NCBI GenBank assembly: GCA_949130495.1 | Contig: OX422215.1 | Location: 528,533,755-528,597,754 of the forward strand | Length of the DNA: 64,000 nt | From: Sambucus nigra | Taxonomy: Eukaryota; Streptophyta; Magnoliopsida; Dipsacales; Adoxaceae | Direction of reading: 5' to 3' | Shown: piece by piece, positions 44,600-56,812 of the stretch | Numbering within the stretch: position 1 is the first letter of the stretch | How the letters are laid out: each line of letters opens with the position of its first letter | Translations under genes and position numbers: made by a program | Notes under the pieces: generated by a model | Told to the model about the DNA's origin: nothing | Seen by the model: only the letters and a program-made list of their open reading frames with translations | Database searches by the model: none

Positions 44600-44854
44600 A
44601 TGCCCTTAAACATCCATATCAAGCCTTCATTCACTGTTTTGACTTCTCTTTCGTACCACTTGCATTTCGGGCCTAAAATTATGGAATGTGAAGTCGTTGA
44701 GGCAGATGTGGGACACTTGATGGAGATGATGAATGCATGATTCCCAGAATTTGGACTGAGACCGTCGTATGAGATCGTGCAAAGACGTATCAAATGTAGC
44801 GGCGTACGACATATACAAATGTAAGATAACGGACATGAGAAATATGTCCTTACA
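44600..44854 (-). repeat. Element A 3' LTR remnant, copy 2
   Basis: Matches the last 254 bases of the LTR at 566-1712. The other ~890 bases are missing at the 44599/44600 junction. Confidence 0.85.
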
Positions 44855-46503
44855 AATCTCTCCCTATGTCTATGCCGGTACATACATAAAAAATCCAAAT
44901 TATGCAAACTCCAAAAACAAATGACATATAACATAATATCCCCATTAAACCCTCGAACTGAGAATACTAAATGACATGTCTTCAATAAAACTTCAAAATC
45001 TTCAAATCTTCAACATTCTAGAAACTCCCAAATCTTTTCTCATCAGGGTGTGCAATCCAATAGATATCGACTTTGTACCTACACATATGAGATAAAGCAA
45101 ATACCCGTGACACGCAACAATTTGATTTATAACGATATGCAAAGATCAAATATCAATTAAGTTTAAGCAAATCATAGATAAATCATTCTCCCTCATTCCC
45201 CCCCATAATTCATTCTCCCCATTTTTATGATGTCCCCAAATAGACAGATATGAGAAGCATAAATATGGAAAAAGTCAGAAAAAAAGTTTTTTTTTTTAAT
45301 TTTTCAAATTTTTACTCAAAATATACAACAAAGAATCAAAGAATCTTCTATTTTTGAATTTTTCAAAATTTGTACACAATATATATACAAAAAGAATTCA
45401 CACCATGAAAGAACACAAAAACAACCAAGTTGATGATAGCGTAAATGTAGGGGTGTGAACACATTCGATAGGTAACTAAACTCAATCAATCACATGTGCA
45501 CGATGCATACGTGTACTCTTAATGAATGAACATCAAAAGTATCCTTAGGTGTAAAAATTATTGAATTTAGATGACATCTTCTTAATCAAGTCAACAAATC
45601 AAAGTAAAAGTGATTTCCACACCAATAACGTCCAAAACTATTTAGCACTTGTTCAAGATTTTCAAGGACATGCAAACCTGTTTATATTTTCCAACCAAAC
45701 TCCCATCAGATATATATAATTTTTTGAGGTGCTAAAAAAAATCTCAAACTTTGGAGAATTGATGGTGAAACCTAATGGCCCATATTTGGCATGTATTTCT
45801 TTTTATTGCCTTCAAATTTTTTTGGGCTCCTTTAACCTCTTTGGACTCTGGATAATAAAATTCCTCAATTTTTTAGGTCTGTTTTAACGGTGGCTTTAGC
45901 GCAGAGGATAGATAATTACCTTTCGTAGCCCCTCCCCGTTTTTAAAATATCATACAGACTCACCAAAACGGTTTTTACATGCACACCTTTCTTATCTAGT
46001 TTTATCACGCTTGGTTCGTTTTAAGGACATGATTGAAGTGAAAACACCCAACCAACATGTGATAAGACAAGTACAAAAATCAAACAAATCTGTGCATGTG
46101 TACAATAAAGGAAATCATGAGTCAAACATGTAGGAAGTAACACTAAATTACATCTTAATGACTCCAAACATTATAAAGCATATTGATGACAAGATATATT
46201 GTCTCGAAACACTGTCAAATAGTCACATGAATAAATGGAATGAAATTGTGACTTGGCTATCTTAAATGCTCATCCATAAAAGGTGTAAATACAAAAATCT
46301 TTTTGTTCTTTTCTAAATTTTTTATTAAATCTTTTTGATTTTTTTTCAAATAGTTTTATCAAAATAAAATCTTTTTGTATTTTTTAAATAAATTTATCAA
46401 AATAAAATCTAAAAGCAAAAATTTATACAAAGAAGATACATACTAGCAATAGGCAAATAATGCCGACATGGAAATCATCATATGCTAGTAAGCAAGTTAA
46501 ACC
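44855..46503 (-). other. Element A internal non-coding DNA, copy 2
   Basis: No gene. It contains the empty target site of the Tat gypsy at 45952-45956 (ATACA, single copy). Confidence 0.75.
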
Positions 46504-47860
46504 TCAATCGTTAGGTGCGGAGGGGTTTTCAAAAGGTGGTAACAAATTATGAAAAACCTTCGTTAAATCTTGTGAAGTATTGACCAAAAACTTTACTTGC
46601 TCACCTAAATGTGCAAACTCCTTTCTTAAAAACTCCTTCTCTCCTAAATTTCTATTATACTTCTTCGTTTTCAAGGTCTCAGTGTATAAATCTCTAAACT
46701 CTTTTTGGAGCTCACTTTCATCTCCACTTTCACTCTCGCATTTTTCTTCACTTGAAGAGCTCAAAACATCACTATCGCATTCATGAGCCCAATTGTGGGA
46801 CAAAGAGGGTGTGCTCACACAACTCGGAAAAGAAACAGACTTCTCACCACTAGTCTTATCATTCTCACTTTCACTACTATCACAAAGTGTGGCGGGCATG
46901 GCTACATTCTTTCCTTTCTTTCTAAGCCACGCAGGAAACTCAAATGACTTATGCCCCTTACCCCACATTCAAAACAAGTCACGTTCTCAAACTCCTCCTC
47001 ACACTCCTTATCCGAGTCACTCTCTTTTTCCCTCTCACTTCTTTCTTTGGCATTTCCTTTCTTTTTATTTTTATTAAAAAATCTCTTTTCATTGAAAGAA
47101 TTTTCTTTTGAAATTTTGAGAAACTTTTTTGAAATTTTTCGCAAATAAGGCCAAATCATCAACGTCTCCCTCATAATCGGACTCACAAACTTTTTCTTTC
47201 TTTTTCTTAAAATGAGTTTTTAAAGCAACGCCTCTATCCTTAGCATTAATGGTTTGGGGAAACATGTCAATCTCGTAGGTTTGAAGATCTCCTACAAGTT
47301 CTTCCAACTTAAGTGATTTCAAATTTCCCAAAGAGTTCAAAATAGTGACTTTACGAATAAATCATTTTAACGACACGCGTGTTATCGATCACCTCTCCCA
47401 AATTAAAACATGTGTTAACAATGTCCGACAAACGTGCATAAAAATCATCAAAGCATTCAGACTCGAACATGGTGATAGTCTCAAATTAGGTGATCAAATT
47501 TTATAACTTTGATTCTTTAATCGCGTTCGTACCCTCATGTGTCAGTTTCAAAACATCCCATACCTCTTTAGACGTGGTGCACATCATAATTTGGCGGAAC
47601 TCATCGGGAGTGACAGCTCCAGAAATAGCACTTAGACCACGAGAATTAAAATTAGACATTTTAAAATCATCTTGAGTCCAGGCTGACACAGGTTTTGAAG
47701 AGGTTATATTATCAATGGTGACTGTGGGAGGTGTCCACCCAATTTCACAAAGCCACTAAACACGCTCGTCAATGGATTTTAAACAAGATTTCATACGAGC
47801 TTTCCAGTAGGCATAATTAGACCCGTAAAAAATTAGCATCATATTAAATGAATGTTCCAT
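46504..47860 (-). pseudogene. Element A gag, copy 2
   Basis: Minus-strand counterpart of 14077-15455, starting at 47860. It keeps the base that copy 1 lost near the start, giving YAYWKAR. It has in-frame stops near 47500 and 47485, a deletion around 47365 that removes part of the KKILRSLPKRF block, and frameshifts near 47140 and 46965. The second of these falls just after CFECG and destroys the zinc knuckle. The C-terminal 154 codons (46504-46968) are open. Same role as copy 1; neither can make full Gag. Confidence 0.85.
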
Positions 47861-47957
47861 TGGAAAAAATGCGAATTAACACAAAATAGATTTTAAAAAA
47901 AATCAATATCACACTATTTTGCGGAAAATAGGAATACGCGATGAAATAGCGCAACCC

Positions 47958-47969
47958 GCTCTGATACCA
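47958..47969 (-). other. Element A primer-binding site, copy 2
   Basis: TGGTATCAGAGC on the minus strand, three bases from the LTR at 47973. Confidence 0.9.
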
Positions 47970-47972
47970 ATT

Positions 47973-49119
47973 TGAAAAGTGCGAAAACGCGGTGTGTGAT
48001 ATATAATAAAAAATTATTCGCAAGTTTCCAAGTAAACCATTTTTTAATTAGAGTCTATTTTTGAACGATATAAATATAGCGCCTAAACATGCGTTAAAAT
48101 TAAGAAGATATTTAATTGAACACAATATTTCAATTAAATCATCAAAACATGCATCTAGATGATTTATCAAATAACATAAAGTATGTGACACAACATATCA
48201 GGAAAAATCCCCGTAGGGCAAAACCATATTATTTTAAGTATAATTTGTAAAGAACGGTTACACAGATTATAATGAAAATAAGTGTGACATACGAAATACC
48301 CACAGGTGTCGGTTTCGATATCGTCAGCTGGAATCTCCCGCAAGAATTCCAGATGGGCAACAATGAAGAAGATACCGGCTTCTCCACAAAATACTCCTCA
48401 ATGAGTAGAATAGATCATTTCAAGGTTTATGTTGTGCACTGTAAATGGAAGAGAAGTGTTCATTTATAAGGGAAGATTAAAGCATAAAAAACATCTTTAG
48501 GAAAACATAGAGGAAGAAGGGCCGAATTTTGCTTAGCATGTTTCAAAAGTGGTTTAAAGTGGTGACAACATTTGACACAAAAATCATGCCAGCAACAGGT
48601 ACCCTGAACCGGTTCGGTTGTACCGCAAACCGGTTCTCCCCCCGAACTGGTTTGGCCTGGGTTCACAAAAAATCGCTGGAACTTGGGGCTGAACACTTAG
48701 CATTTTTCATGGATTTTTCTTGGATTTTTCTCCATTTTCAAAGGGCCATAACTTCTTCACTGTAGTCGGATTGAGGTGTCGTTTCTTCCAATATCTTCGT
48801 TGCGGAGAGCTCTTCAACTTTCCAGTTGACTAGACCTTTGGACAGTGGCTATAAAATTACCAAAATTCCCTTGAACATCCATATCTAGCCTTCTTTCACT
48901 ATTTTGACTACTCTTTTGTACCACTTGCATTTTGGGCCTAAAATTATGGAACGTGAAGTCGTTGAGGCAGATGTGGGACACTTGATGGAGATGATGAACG
49001 CATAATTCTCAAAATTCGAATTGAGACCATCGTATGAAATCGTGCAGAGACGTGCCTAATGTAGCGGCGTACGACATAGACAAATGTAAGATAACGAACA
49101 TGAGAAATATATACTTACA
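47973..49119 (-). repeat. Element A 5' LTR, copy 2
   Basis: An 1147-bp LTR with intact TG (47973) and CA (49119) ends. AACCGGTT occurs at 48607 and 48628; the third site has become AACTGGTT at 48645. TATAA follows at 49120-49124. Confidence 0.9.
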
Positions 49120-49124
49120 TATAA

Positions 49125-50390
49125 AGCACATGGATGAATTTACCTATTGTCACAAAACACTATCAAATAGTCACATGGATAAATGGAATGAAATTGTTAC
49201 TTGGTCATCCTAAGTGTTCATCCATAAATGGTGCAAACAAAATACAAAACTCTTTTTGGATTTTTCAAAAAAATTATCTAAATAAAATCTTTTAGTATTT
49301 TTCAAAAATTGTCAAAACAAAAATTTATACAAAAATTACTTGTCACAACGCTAGAAAACATAAATATCATGAAAGAAAAAACTACCGTATGACAAACATG
49401 CGAACACAATCATCTATATGATATAGCAAGAGAAGAATCATGTGCAAGCAAACGCGAATGAACATGTCTACCATCTAGTGCCTTTGAAAGTGATTTCCTA
49501 ACCCCAAACTTATGTGAAATGACGTGCGGGGGCTTTAGGAACCACGTGAACACTAGACAAAAACTTCTTAGGACTTCTTCCAAGATCAAAACTTAACCTC
49601 CCAAGGTGACCTTTCCTACCACAATATGAACATGTGTAAACGGGTGGAATAACGCCTATGGGTTGACCTTGTTTGATGTCCTTAGGAATGGTTGACCCTC
49701 TAAAACAAATAATGGTTTTGGCTTTAGCAACGGAAGCATTAGGACATGAAGATCTATTACCACCACTATCAAACCTACTTGAGTCTGTCAAATTATTTTT
49801 CAACTTCAAAATTTTTTCTCAAGCAAAGAATTAGACTCTTCCAAAGACAGGGATTTCTTTTTCAAATTTTCAATTAAACTTGACAGTTTATCGCGTTCCC
49901 CCTCAATTAAAACAAACTTATCCCTAAGAGTCTTTTCACGTGCCGTAAAATCATCGATTAATATTTTATCCTCGACGGCACAAACCAAAACCCTATGATT
50001 TTTTAAGTCCTCCAATTCCTTCTCTAAAACTAGGACTCTCTCATCACTCTCCTTTTTGGCAATTTTTAAAGAATCAAAATCAATACACAAATTACCAAAG
50101 TGCTCATGACAAATATCACTTTGAGTTTGAAACCCTTGCAAATATTCAATCTTACTTTTAAAGAGAGAATTCACTTTTTTCAAAATTTAATTCTTTTGCA
50201 AAGTTTCAAATTCAAACTTTAAAATTTTTAGCATGGTCATGAACTTTAACAAACTCATCTCAATTAACACAATCAACAACATAAGGATCCATCGATTAAA
50301 ACAAATCAGGAGAGGAATGCAAATAACCACAAAAAAAATGCACTACAAGATCTACATAGTAAATTAGTGCAACAGGCTCTGATACCAATT
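49125..50390 (-). mobile_element. Element B interior, copy 2
   Basis: Counterpart of 16711-17973: 385 bases without a gene, the partial gag at 49510-50292, and the PBS TGGTATCAGAGC (minus strand) at 50376-50387 just inside the LTR. Confidence 0.8.
49510..50292 (-). pseudogene. Element B partial gag, copy 2
   Basis: Minus-strand frame from 50292. It has stops near 50250 and 50185, an open coiled coil from 50183 to 49806 (125 codons, including EGERDKLSSLIENLKKKSLS, which copy 1 has lost in part), a one-base shift, and then the knuckle segment CSYCGRKGHLGRLS. The fourth ligand is Ser here, where copy 1 keeps Cys. As in copy 1 there is no UBN2 core and no pol. Confidence 0.7.
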
Positions 50391-51335
50391 TGTAAAAGGA
50401 AAATAATCCCAAAGGGTGGTTTTCACAAACTTCCAATTTCAAATCAATTTTAGTTCATTCCTAAAACATGCAACTACGCGTCAATACAAATAAGATATAG
50501 CATGCGACACAATAATTCAGCAAAAATTCCCGAAGGGAAAAACCTTTTATTTCTAGAACTTTGAAAAGTTTACAAGACCATTGACTTACATAAAACCTGA
50601 TAATCGCCCACAATTATAACATGGTGTCTTTGCCAAACCTTCAAAGCAACGGCTATAAATCTGTAGTGGTTCACGCGCAGCTATACCACAAGGACCGCAA
50701 CCCAAAAAACTCCGTAGAGACTCCCTCCACAATAGCATTCAACTCTCGGTTGTAGAGATCTCCGCACAAAGGATGAACAAAAGAAAAGCAGTGTTCTTGA
50801 ATACCAAAACAATTCACCAAAGCATATGGGATTTTTGTGAATTGAAAACAAAAAGGGATTAAGCCCTAAACGAAGAAGTCAAAAGGATTCTGCAGTTTCG
50901 TAGTTTTCTATTTTTCAAAACGCTAGGACTTCTCAATGAAAACAAAACCATTTAATGAGTATTTATACAAAATTGTGCCGCCTCGGTATACGATCTCGTT
51001 CAAACGAGAAAGAGATCTCGCGTGAACGACATACGCGTGTCATTCACGCGACAATGCAATGTCGTTCCAACGACAGAGCAAAGTCATTTGAATGACTGTT
51101 ATGTCAAAAAATATTATCTTTAATGTACGCTCCAATACTTAGAAAAAAATACTCATTCTCAAATTTTGACGAAAAAGACCGCTCCAACACTTAGAAAATA
51201 TTTTGTAAAAATATCCCAACCGCTCTATGTGTATAAAGTTAAGGTATTAAAAACATAACCTTACCAAAGTAAACTTTGCGTAGTCTTTTTGATAAAGAAC
51301 TTGATATCCGGATCCGTCTTTGATGATTGAATGTT
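50391..51335 (-). repeat. Element B 5' LTR, copy 2
   Basis: It starts TGTAAAAGGAAAATAATCCC. It keeps about 235 bases that copy 1 lost. It passes into the Athila LTR remnant near 51335. Confidence 0.75.
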
Positions 51336-51589
51336 ATAGAATTACTTACATGACCAACTTACACTTGAGCCGATATAAGCATGCACTAGAGAAACTTTTA
51401 AAGTCGCGTCAAGTATTTAGCGCCGTTGCTGACGATTTGTAAGGCATTTAGGTTAGGTCGAATTAATCAAAAAATTAACTCTAATTCTTAAAAAAAGTCC
51501 AAAAAAATCAGAAAATCAAAATTTCAAAAAAATTCAAATAAAATTATATAGAATCTTTTAAATCCTTACACGCAATCTCCTCAATCCAC

Positions 51590-53324
51590 TCCTACCAGAA
51601 TTCATGCGAATCCCGTTGTTGAGTACGATCGTGATAGCCCACATCCCCAAATGATTTACATTTTGGGGTTCCACCTCGTACACCGCCCAACTCCATCCTG
51701 CATTCCCCGCTTAGTCACACACCTAGTGAGGCCAACGAGGAATTTGAATCATTAAGAGAGAGCGCAATGTCAGATCCCAAGAGAACCCTCACTCTGGGAT
51801 GCATTATATTCATGTATAATGCAGGGCAATTCAGTCTTTGCATGTGTGAGTTACCAGATTCTTCCCACCTTCCCTGACTTGGAGTCAGAAAAATCATACC
51901 TCCACATCCGCGAGTTCAAAGAGGCATGTGAAACTTTTAGCGATCAAACGTTCACCCAAAACATCAATCATCTAAAACGTTTTTCCTTCTCCCTAAAGGA
52001 CAAGTCCAAGACTTGGCTATGGTATTTGGCACCAAACTCTATAGGAACAAGGAGATATCTGCAAGCTAAGTTTATCTTGAAATTATTTCCCCTCCATCGA
52101 ACCAACCCCATAAAAGCTCAAATTCAAACGTTTAAATAACATGATAATGAGCCTTTAGATAAATGTTGTGATCGGTTTAAAAAGTTTCATAATATGTGAC
52201 CACACCATGGATTTGATAAGTGGAGACTTATCTCCTTTATTCATCACACGCTCAAATTATGTTCCAAATAACTCGTGGAAACTATGTGCCAAGGGCAATT
52301 TATAGTGTTGAATGAGGACAATGCCAAGGCTAATCTTAAGTATGTCGCCGAGACTACTTAAGCGTGGGGAACATCCGATCCAAATGCCTAAACCTAGCCT
52401 TAACAAATGTCCACACTTCTTTAAGTGTCTGGACTCTATCAGTTAGACAAAGAAGCCGACTTGAAACTTCAAATCAACCATCTTGTTAAAAGACTGGAAG
52501 ACGTAGTCGAATCCCGAGGAAGAGAAACATCCATCTCCACTTGAGAAGAGATAGCGGATATGTGCGGTATTTACGAGAAGGGGCATTCAATGAAGGAATG
52601 CTCAACGATACCTGCCTACAAAGTTATGCTTTAAGAGAAAGTGGAAACAGCATGCGATTTTAAGGGTAATTTTAATTCCGTTCACGGGAATTCTTATAAA
52701 CCTTCATAGAGGAACCATCCCGGTTTTAGTTGTGGGTACCAACAAGCTGTGTTGAATCCTAATTCACACATTTCCCCTCCTCCATCACCGCCTCGACATC
52801 TCAAACAAGCTACACACATGCAAGCAGTGCATCCAACAACCTATATAACCCCACCACGGAGAAATGTCGAGTTTACTTTGAACAGATTTATGCAAGCTCA
52901 ATCGAAAACCAATGCCCAAAATTCTTGAATGTTTGCCAAAATATATGCGAATATTTCTAGATATCAATATTCCTTGAGTGTCCAAGAGAAGGGTAAGTTT
53001 CCCGCCCAGGGCCAAAAACCCCCTCATGGTCAAAACTATGTTATCTCTAACCTCGATAAGTATCAAGAGCAATGTAGTGAGGTAACCACTCTATGTAGTG
53101 GGAGGGTCGTTGACTTGTCACCTCCTCCACACGACGAGCAAAATGACAAGGAGATTTCTCCCGACACAAAAGAGGCCGAAGATGTCCCTTTGAGAAAGAG
53201 TGATAATAATGACACAGTTAGGCCCAAGGTGGTTTTAAAACTTCCCATTGCTTCTCCACACCCTCAACGGTTGGTCTCTCACTCCAAAGAGACCTCCTAT
53301 GACCACGTCCTAGATGCTATCTAG
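51590..53324 (+). pseudogene. Athila-like gag, copy 2
   Basis: Uninterrupted counterpart of the split gag in copy 1. The core at 51819-52139 has LPTFPDLESEKSYLHIREFK and KRFSFSLKDKSKTWLWYL. A 70-base segment present in copy 1 near 19120-19190 is missing here. Stops follow at 52138 and beyond. The knuckle-like CGIYEKGHSMKEC has the same Cys-to-Tyr change as copy 1. The linker at 52929-53324 is open for 131 codons and ends at a TAG. Dead in both copies. Confidence 0.8.
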
Positions 53325-53336
53325 AAATTAAATATT

Positions 53337-54011
53337 AATTTATCTTTTCTCGAGACCATAAAGAAAATTCCCACTTACGCTAAGTTTCTAAAGGACTTAC
53401 TCACGGTGAAACGTAGGCTAAAGGTAAACAAAAATATGTTCTTAGCACAGAACGTCAGTGCAGTACTGCTGAGTGACCTTCCACCAAAATTTAAAGATTC
53501 GGGTGCCCTAACCATTTCGTGCATCATGGGGAAGGACAAAATTGAGAGAGCATCAATGGATCAAGGGGCGAGTGTTAACATTCTCCCCTACTCCATCTAT
53601 AAACAATTAGAATTTGGGGAGCTTAAGACCATAAAGATAACTCTCTAGTTAGCGAATCATTCTGTGAAGATACCTCCGAGGATTGCTGAGGATGTGATCA
53701 TCCAAGTTGACACTTTCTACTTACGGGTGGATTTTGTCATTGGGGAAAAGGAACCCTCCTCTCTCTCAAGTAACCATGTTCCCATGATACTTGGCTGCCC
53801 ATTCTTAACTACATCTAATACACTGATTAACACACGCAACAGGAAAATGCAACTCACATTCGGGAAACTGACTCTTGAAACAAACATCTTCAACATCACC
53901 AAGTACGAGGGTGATGAAGGCAAATTATGAGAAATGGATCTTATGGACGAGACAGTACATGAGCTCTTTGAGAGGAATCACATGAGAGAGCCATTAGGGG
54001 TGTGTGTTTAG
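53337..54011 (+). pseudogene. Athila-like aspartic protease, copy 2
   Basis: Same protease as 25108-25788, with active site ASMDQGASVNILPYS and the downstream LGCPFLTTSNTLINTRN (Arg of LGRPFL changed to Cys). A TAG at 53647-53649 replaces a Gln codon of copy 1, so the protein is split, and a stop at 53928 shortens the end. No reverse transcriptase follows. Confidence 0.85.
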
Positions 54012-54270
54012 TGACTGCAATTTAGAGAGAGAGGGTACACGGAGTCATGAATGAGAGAGAGAGCCGTGATGAGACTATGAGAAAGGATTTGGAGGTCGAG
54101 CAAGAAGAGAGTTAGGGGATATGAGCCTAGTGGACTTTGAGAAAGAATTCAGGCCATTGGATGAGAGCCTCACTATTGAAGTCCAAACTTTATTGGACTC
54201 ATTTAGCCACTTAGAAGAGAATGAATGGAAAGATATGATATATTAATTCCTTCTTTGTGAACAACCACCC

Positions 54271-54660
54271 ATGCCACTTGAGTTCTCGAATGCGATCGAG
54301 GGAAGACCTAGTGTTTTGTCTGATTTAGAGCCCGACACATGTGTTTTTGAACCTCAGGGGAATCTAGGTTTAACATGTCCTTCCAATTTTCATAGAGATG
54401 TTCCCTTCAAGTCGGGACAAGTATGTTGCGATTCGATTGGGAACCACAAGGGTATCACTCACGTTATCATCACGAACCTCAAGGTGTTCCCCTTATATAT
54501 GGGGTCGGTACCCACTTGTTTCGATTATTGGTTTACGATGAGAGAAAGGGGGAGACGAGGAGAGCATCGGACCCCGTGCGTGGGGTCGAATGAGTTTTTA
54601 CAAGGGAGAGACAGGTCATCACACCCCCTACGTGTATGGGGTGATCCATGTGTATATTAG
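54271..54660 (+). pseudogene. Unrecognised ORF downstream of protease, copy 2
   Basis: 129 codons starting MPLEFSNAIEGRPSVLSDLE, the counterpart of 26100-26423. The frames of the two copies part after about 70 codons (indel near 54465), so it is unlikely that both ends are real. No domain recognised. Confidence 0.3.
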
Positions 54661-56812
54661 TGAGTAAATTTAGTTTTAGGATAGTTTAGAGGTCCGTAGA
54701 GGTCACAAGTTAGGAAATTTTTGAGGACCACGTTGGGTTTCCATGCACGGGAGTGCACACGCACATTTCGAGAATGAGGTTGAGGTGTCCCGAGGTCCCG
54801 AGTGTTTAGGGAGTCTTGATATACTTTATAGAGAAGACATTGAGGGTTAGAACACTTAGAATGGAAAAAATATGGCTTATTTGAAGTTTGAGGTAGCGAG
54901 TTTGGCCGAATCGCAGGCCGAACCAGTTCGCTTACACACTCGAACTGGTTCGAATGACCTGATGACAGATTCTCCCCCCAGTTGTGTTTTCCCACCAAAT
55001 TTAGTCACTCTTTTCCCCTTTTCACCCGTGATCCAACACCATTGGCCCTTAAAATTAGCTCATCTGTTGTGATGTTTTGTTGCTCCTTCTTTATGTAGTT
55101 ATTTTATGCTTTATCATTTCATCATTGCAAGAACTATGTAATTTATCCTTTACCGCCTTGTAATAAATTGTTGCGAAAATGAAAAATTTGCATTTTAAAT
55201 ATTTGGTTGTTTTATTCTCTCACTTATTATTTTTTCTTATTTATCTTTTAGTCCTTTTGATTGAGGACAATGCAAAAGTCTAAGTTATGGGGGTGACAAG
55301 TGCATATTTCTAAAACTTTACAAATTTTTAAAATGCCCAAAAATAAGAAAGTAGAAAATTTCAAAATCCCCCCCCCCCCCCCCCCACACACAAAAAAAAA
55401 AAATGAAAATCTCCGAAAAAGTCAAATATATTTTTCTTCAAAATAAATAAAAAGTGAAATTCAAAACCTTCAAAAAGGTCGCAAAATTTTGTTTAGAGTC
55501 TCAATTTGAAAAATTTTAAGTACTAAGAAGAAATTGACCAAAGATGGAAATTAAACTAAAGTTGATTTAACGAATAAGTGGGAAGATTAATAAACCCGGT
55601 GAGATTTGGAGCCTATCATTATTTTTCGAGAAATTAAATCAATCATAGTTATAATTAACTCAATGTTCGATTCAGTTTTAATTAAGTTGTTGAAGATCTC
55701 AAATTTTTATTTTGATCAGTTACGGGAAACGAGTGAAATGTTGTCTTGAAAAATGCGCTAAAATATCTCTAAATTAATTATAATCTCGAGACACATATAG
55801 TAAAATAATGAGTTATTCGAATATATGAAGTTAGGCCATCGTTTGTTACCCAAAAATAGTAGCCGTAAAAACGTGTGAAAAAATATCCCTTTTTGCTAAC
55901 CCAATTGAGCCAAATAAATTTCTCAATTTCGTTTGATAACCCCAAAAGCCCATTTAGCCCGGAGTTATGAAAATCAAAAAATTCATCAGGCAAGTCCAAA
56001 TGGTGCAATAAAGAGGGGCAATAAAAAAATATAAGAAAAATGCGCAACAAAAAAAAGAAAACAAAAAAAATTAGAAAAAGAAAAGAAAAAAAAAGAAAAA
56101 GAGAAAAAGCCCGAAAAAGCGCCAAAGGACATAGTAAGCACAACTTTCCAACTCCAAAATTTCCTAACAATTTCTATATTTTCCAATACACCTTACTGCC
56201 CCAAAAAGTCCTAACTGAGTCCGAATAACAAAATTAATTACCGCATGGAGAGCCTCAGACATGAAAAGATAATAAAAGATATTGATTGGTGTGAATAAGA
56301 ACCAAATTTTTTCGTATTCCGATGATGAGATCATTTCAACACAAAAATTCCGTCTTTCAAATTTTTGCGCATGAATTTGTGTTCCATTATATTTACTCTT
56401 ATAAATCACACATACCGAGAGAAATAGCCACATTCCGAGTGATTCGTTTGTGAGTGTATCCATGAGAATTGAATCAAAATGAATTTTTAGGTAGTAACAT
56501 AATGAACAATCGATGGAAGTTAGCGGTTTAATTTTCGACTTTGCGGACACACACTACGATTTGAGACTATTAGATATAAATTTAAGATGACTATTTTTGA
56601 GGAATTTAAATTGTACAATTTTTGAGTATTTTAATTTTTTTTTCTTTGAGTCGAAGAACGTAGGTGTTTAATAGCTTGTTGCATACGTTAAATGCAATCG
56701 ATTGTCTGCAAAAAATGTAGTCTATCCCAATAAAGTTTTTGTGAGTTCCTTAACCCATACTCTTATTCTTTTTCATTGATAGTGATGATCAAAGTTCTAT
56801 GTTAGGGGGGTT
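54661..56812. other. Athila-like non-coding region, copy 2
   Basis: No gene. It contains a polypurine-like tract ATGGGGG followed by TGACAAGTGC near 55288-55302, a C run at 55367-55385, and a second, LTR-proximal tract GTTAGGGGGG at 56801-56810. Confidence 0.5.

Larger units (their letters stand above)
44600..49119 (-). mobile_element. Gag-only element A, copy 2 (3' LTR truncated)
   Basis: Same element as 566-16705 but without the nested gypsy. It has a 3' LTR remnant at 44600-44854, interior 44855-47972, PBS at 47958-47969 and 5' LTR at 47973-49119, then TATAA at 49120-49124. Its 3.1-kb interior carries gag and no pol, which confirms that the gag-only structure is original rather than caused by the gypsy insertion. 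Confidence 0.85.

Noticed and set aside
55986..56228. Phe/Ser-rich or Lys-rich frames (also 27570-27977)
   Set aside because: They derive from an A-rich tract with AAAAAG runs; no conserved domain, and composition alone explains them.
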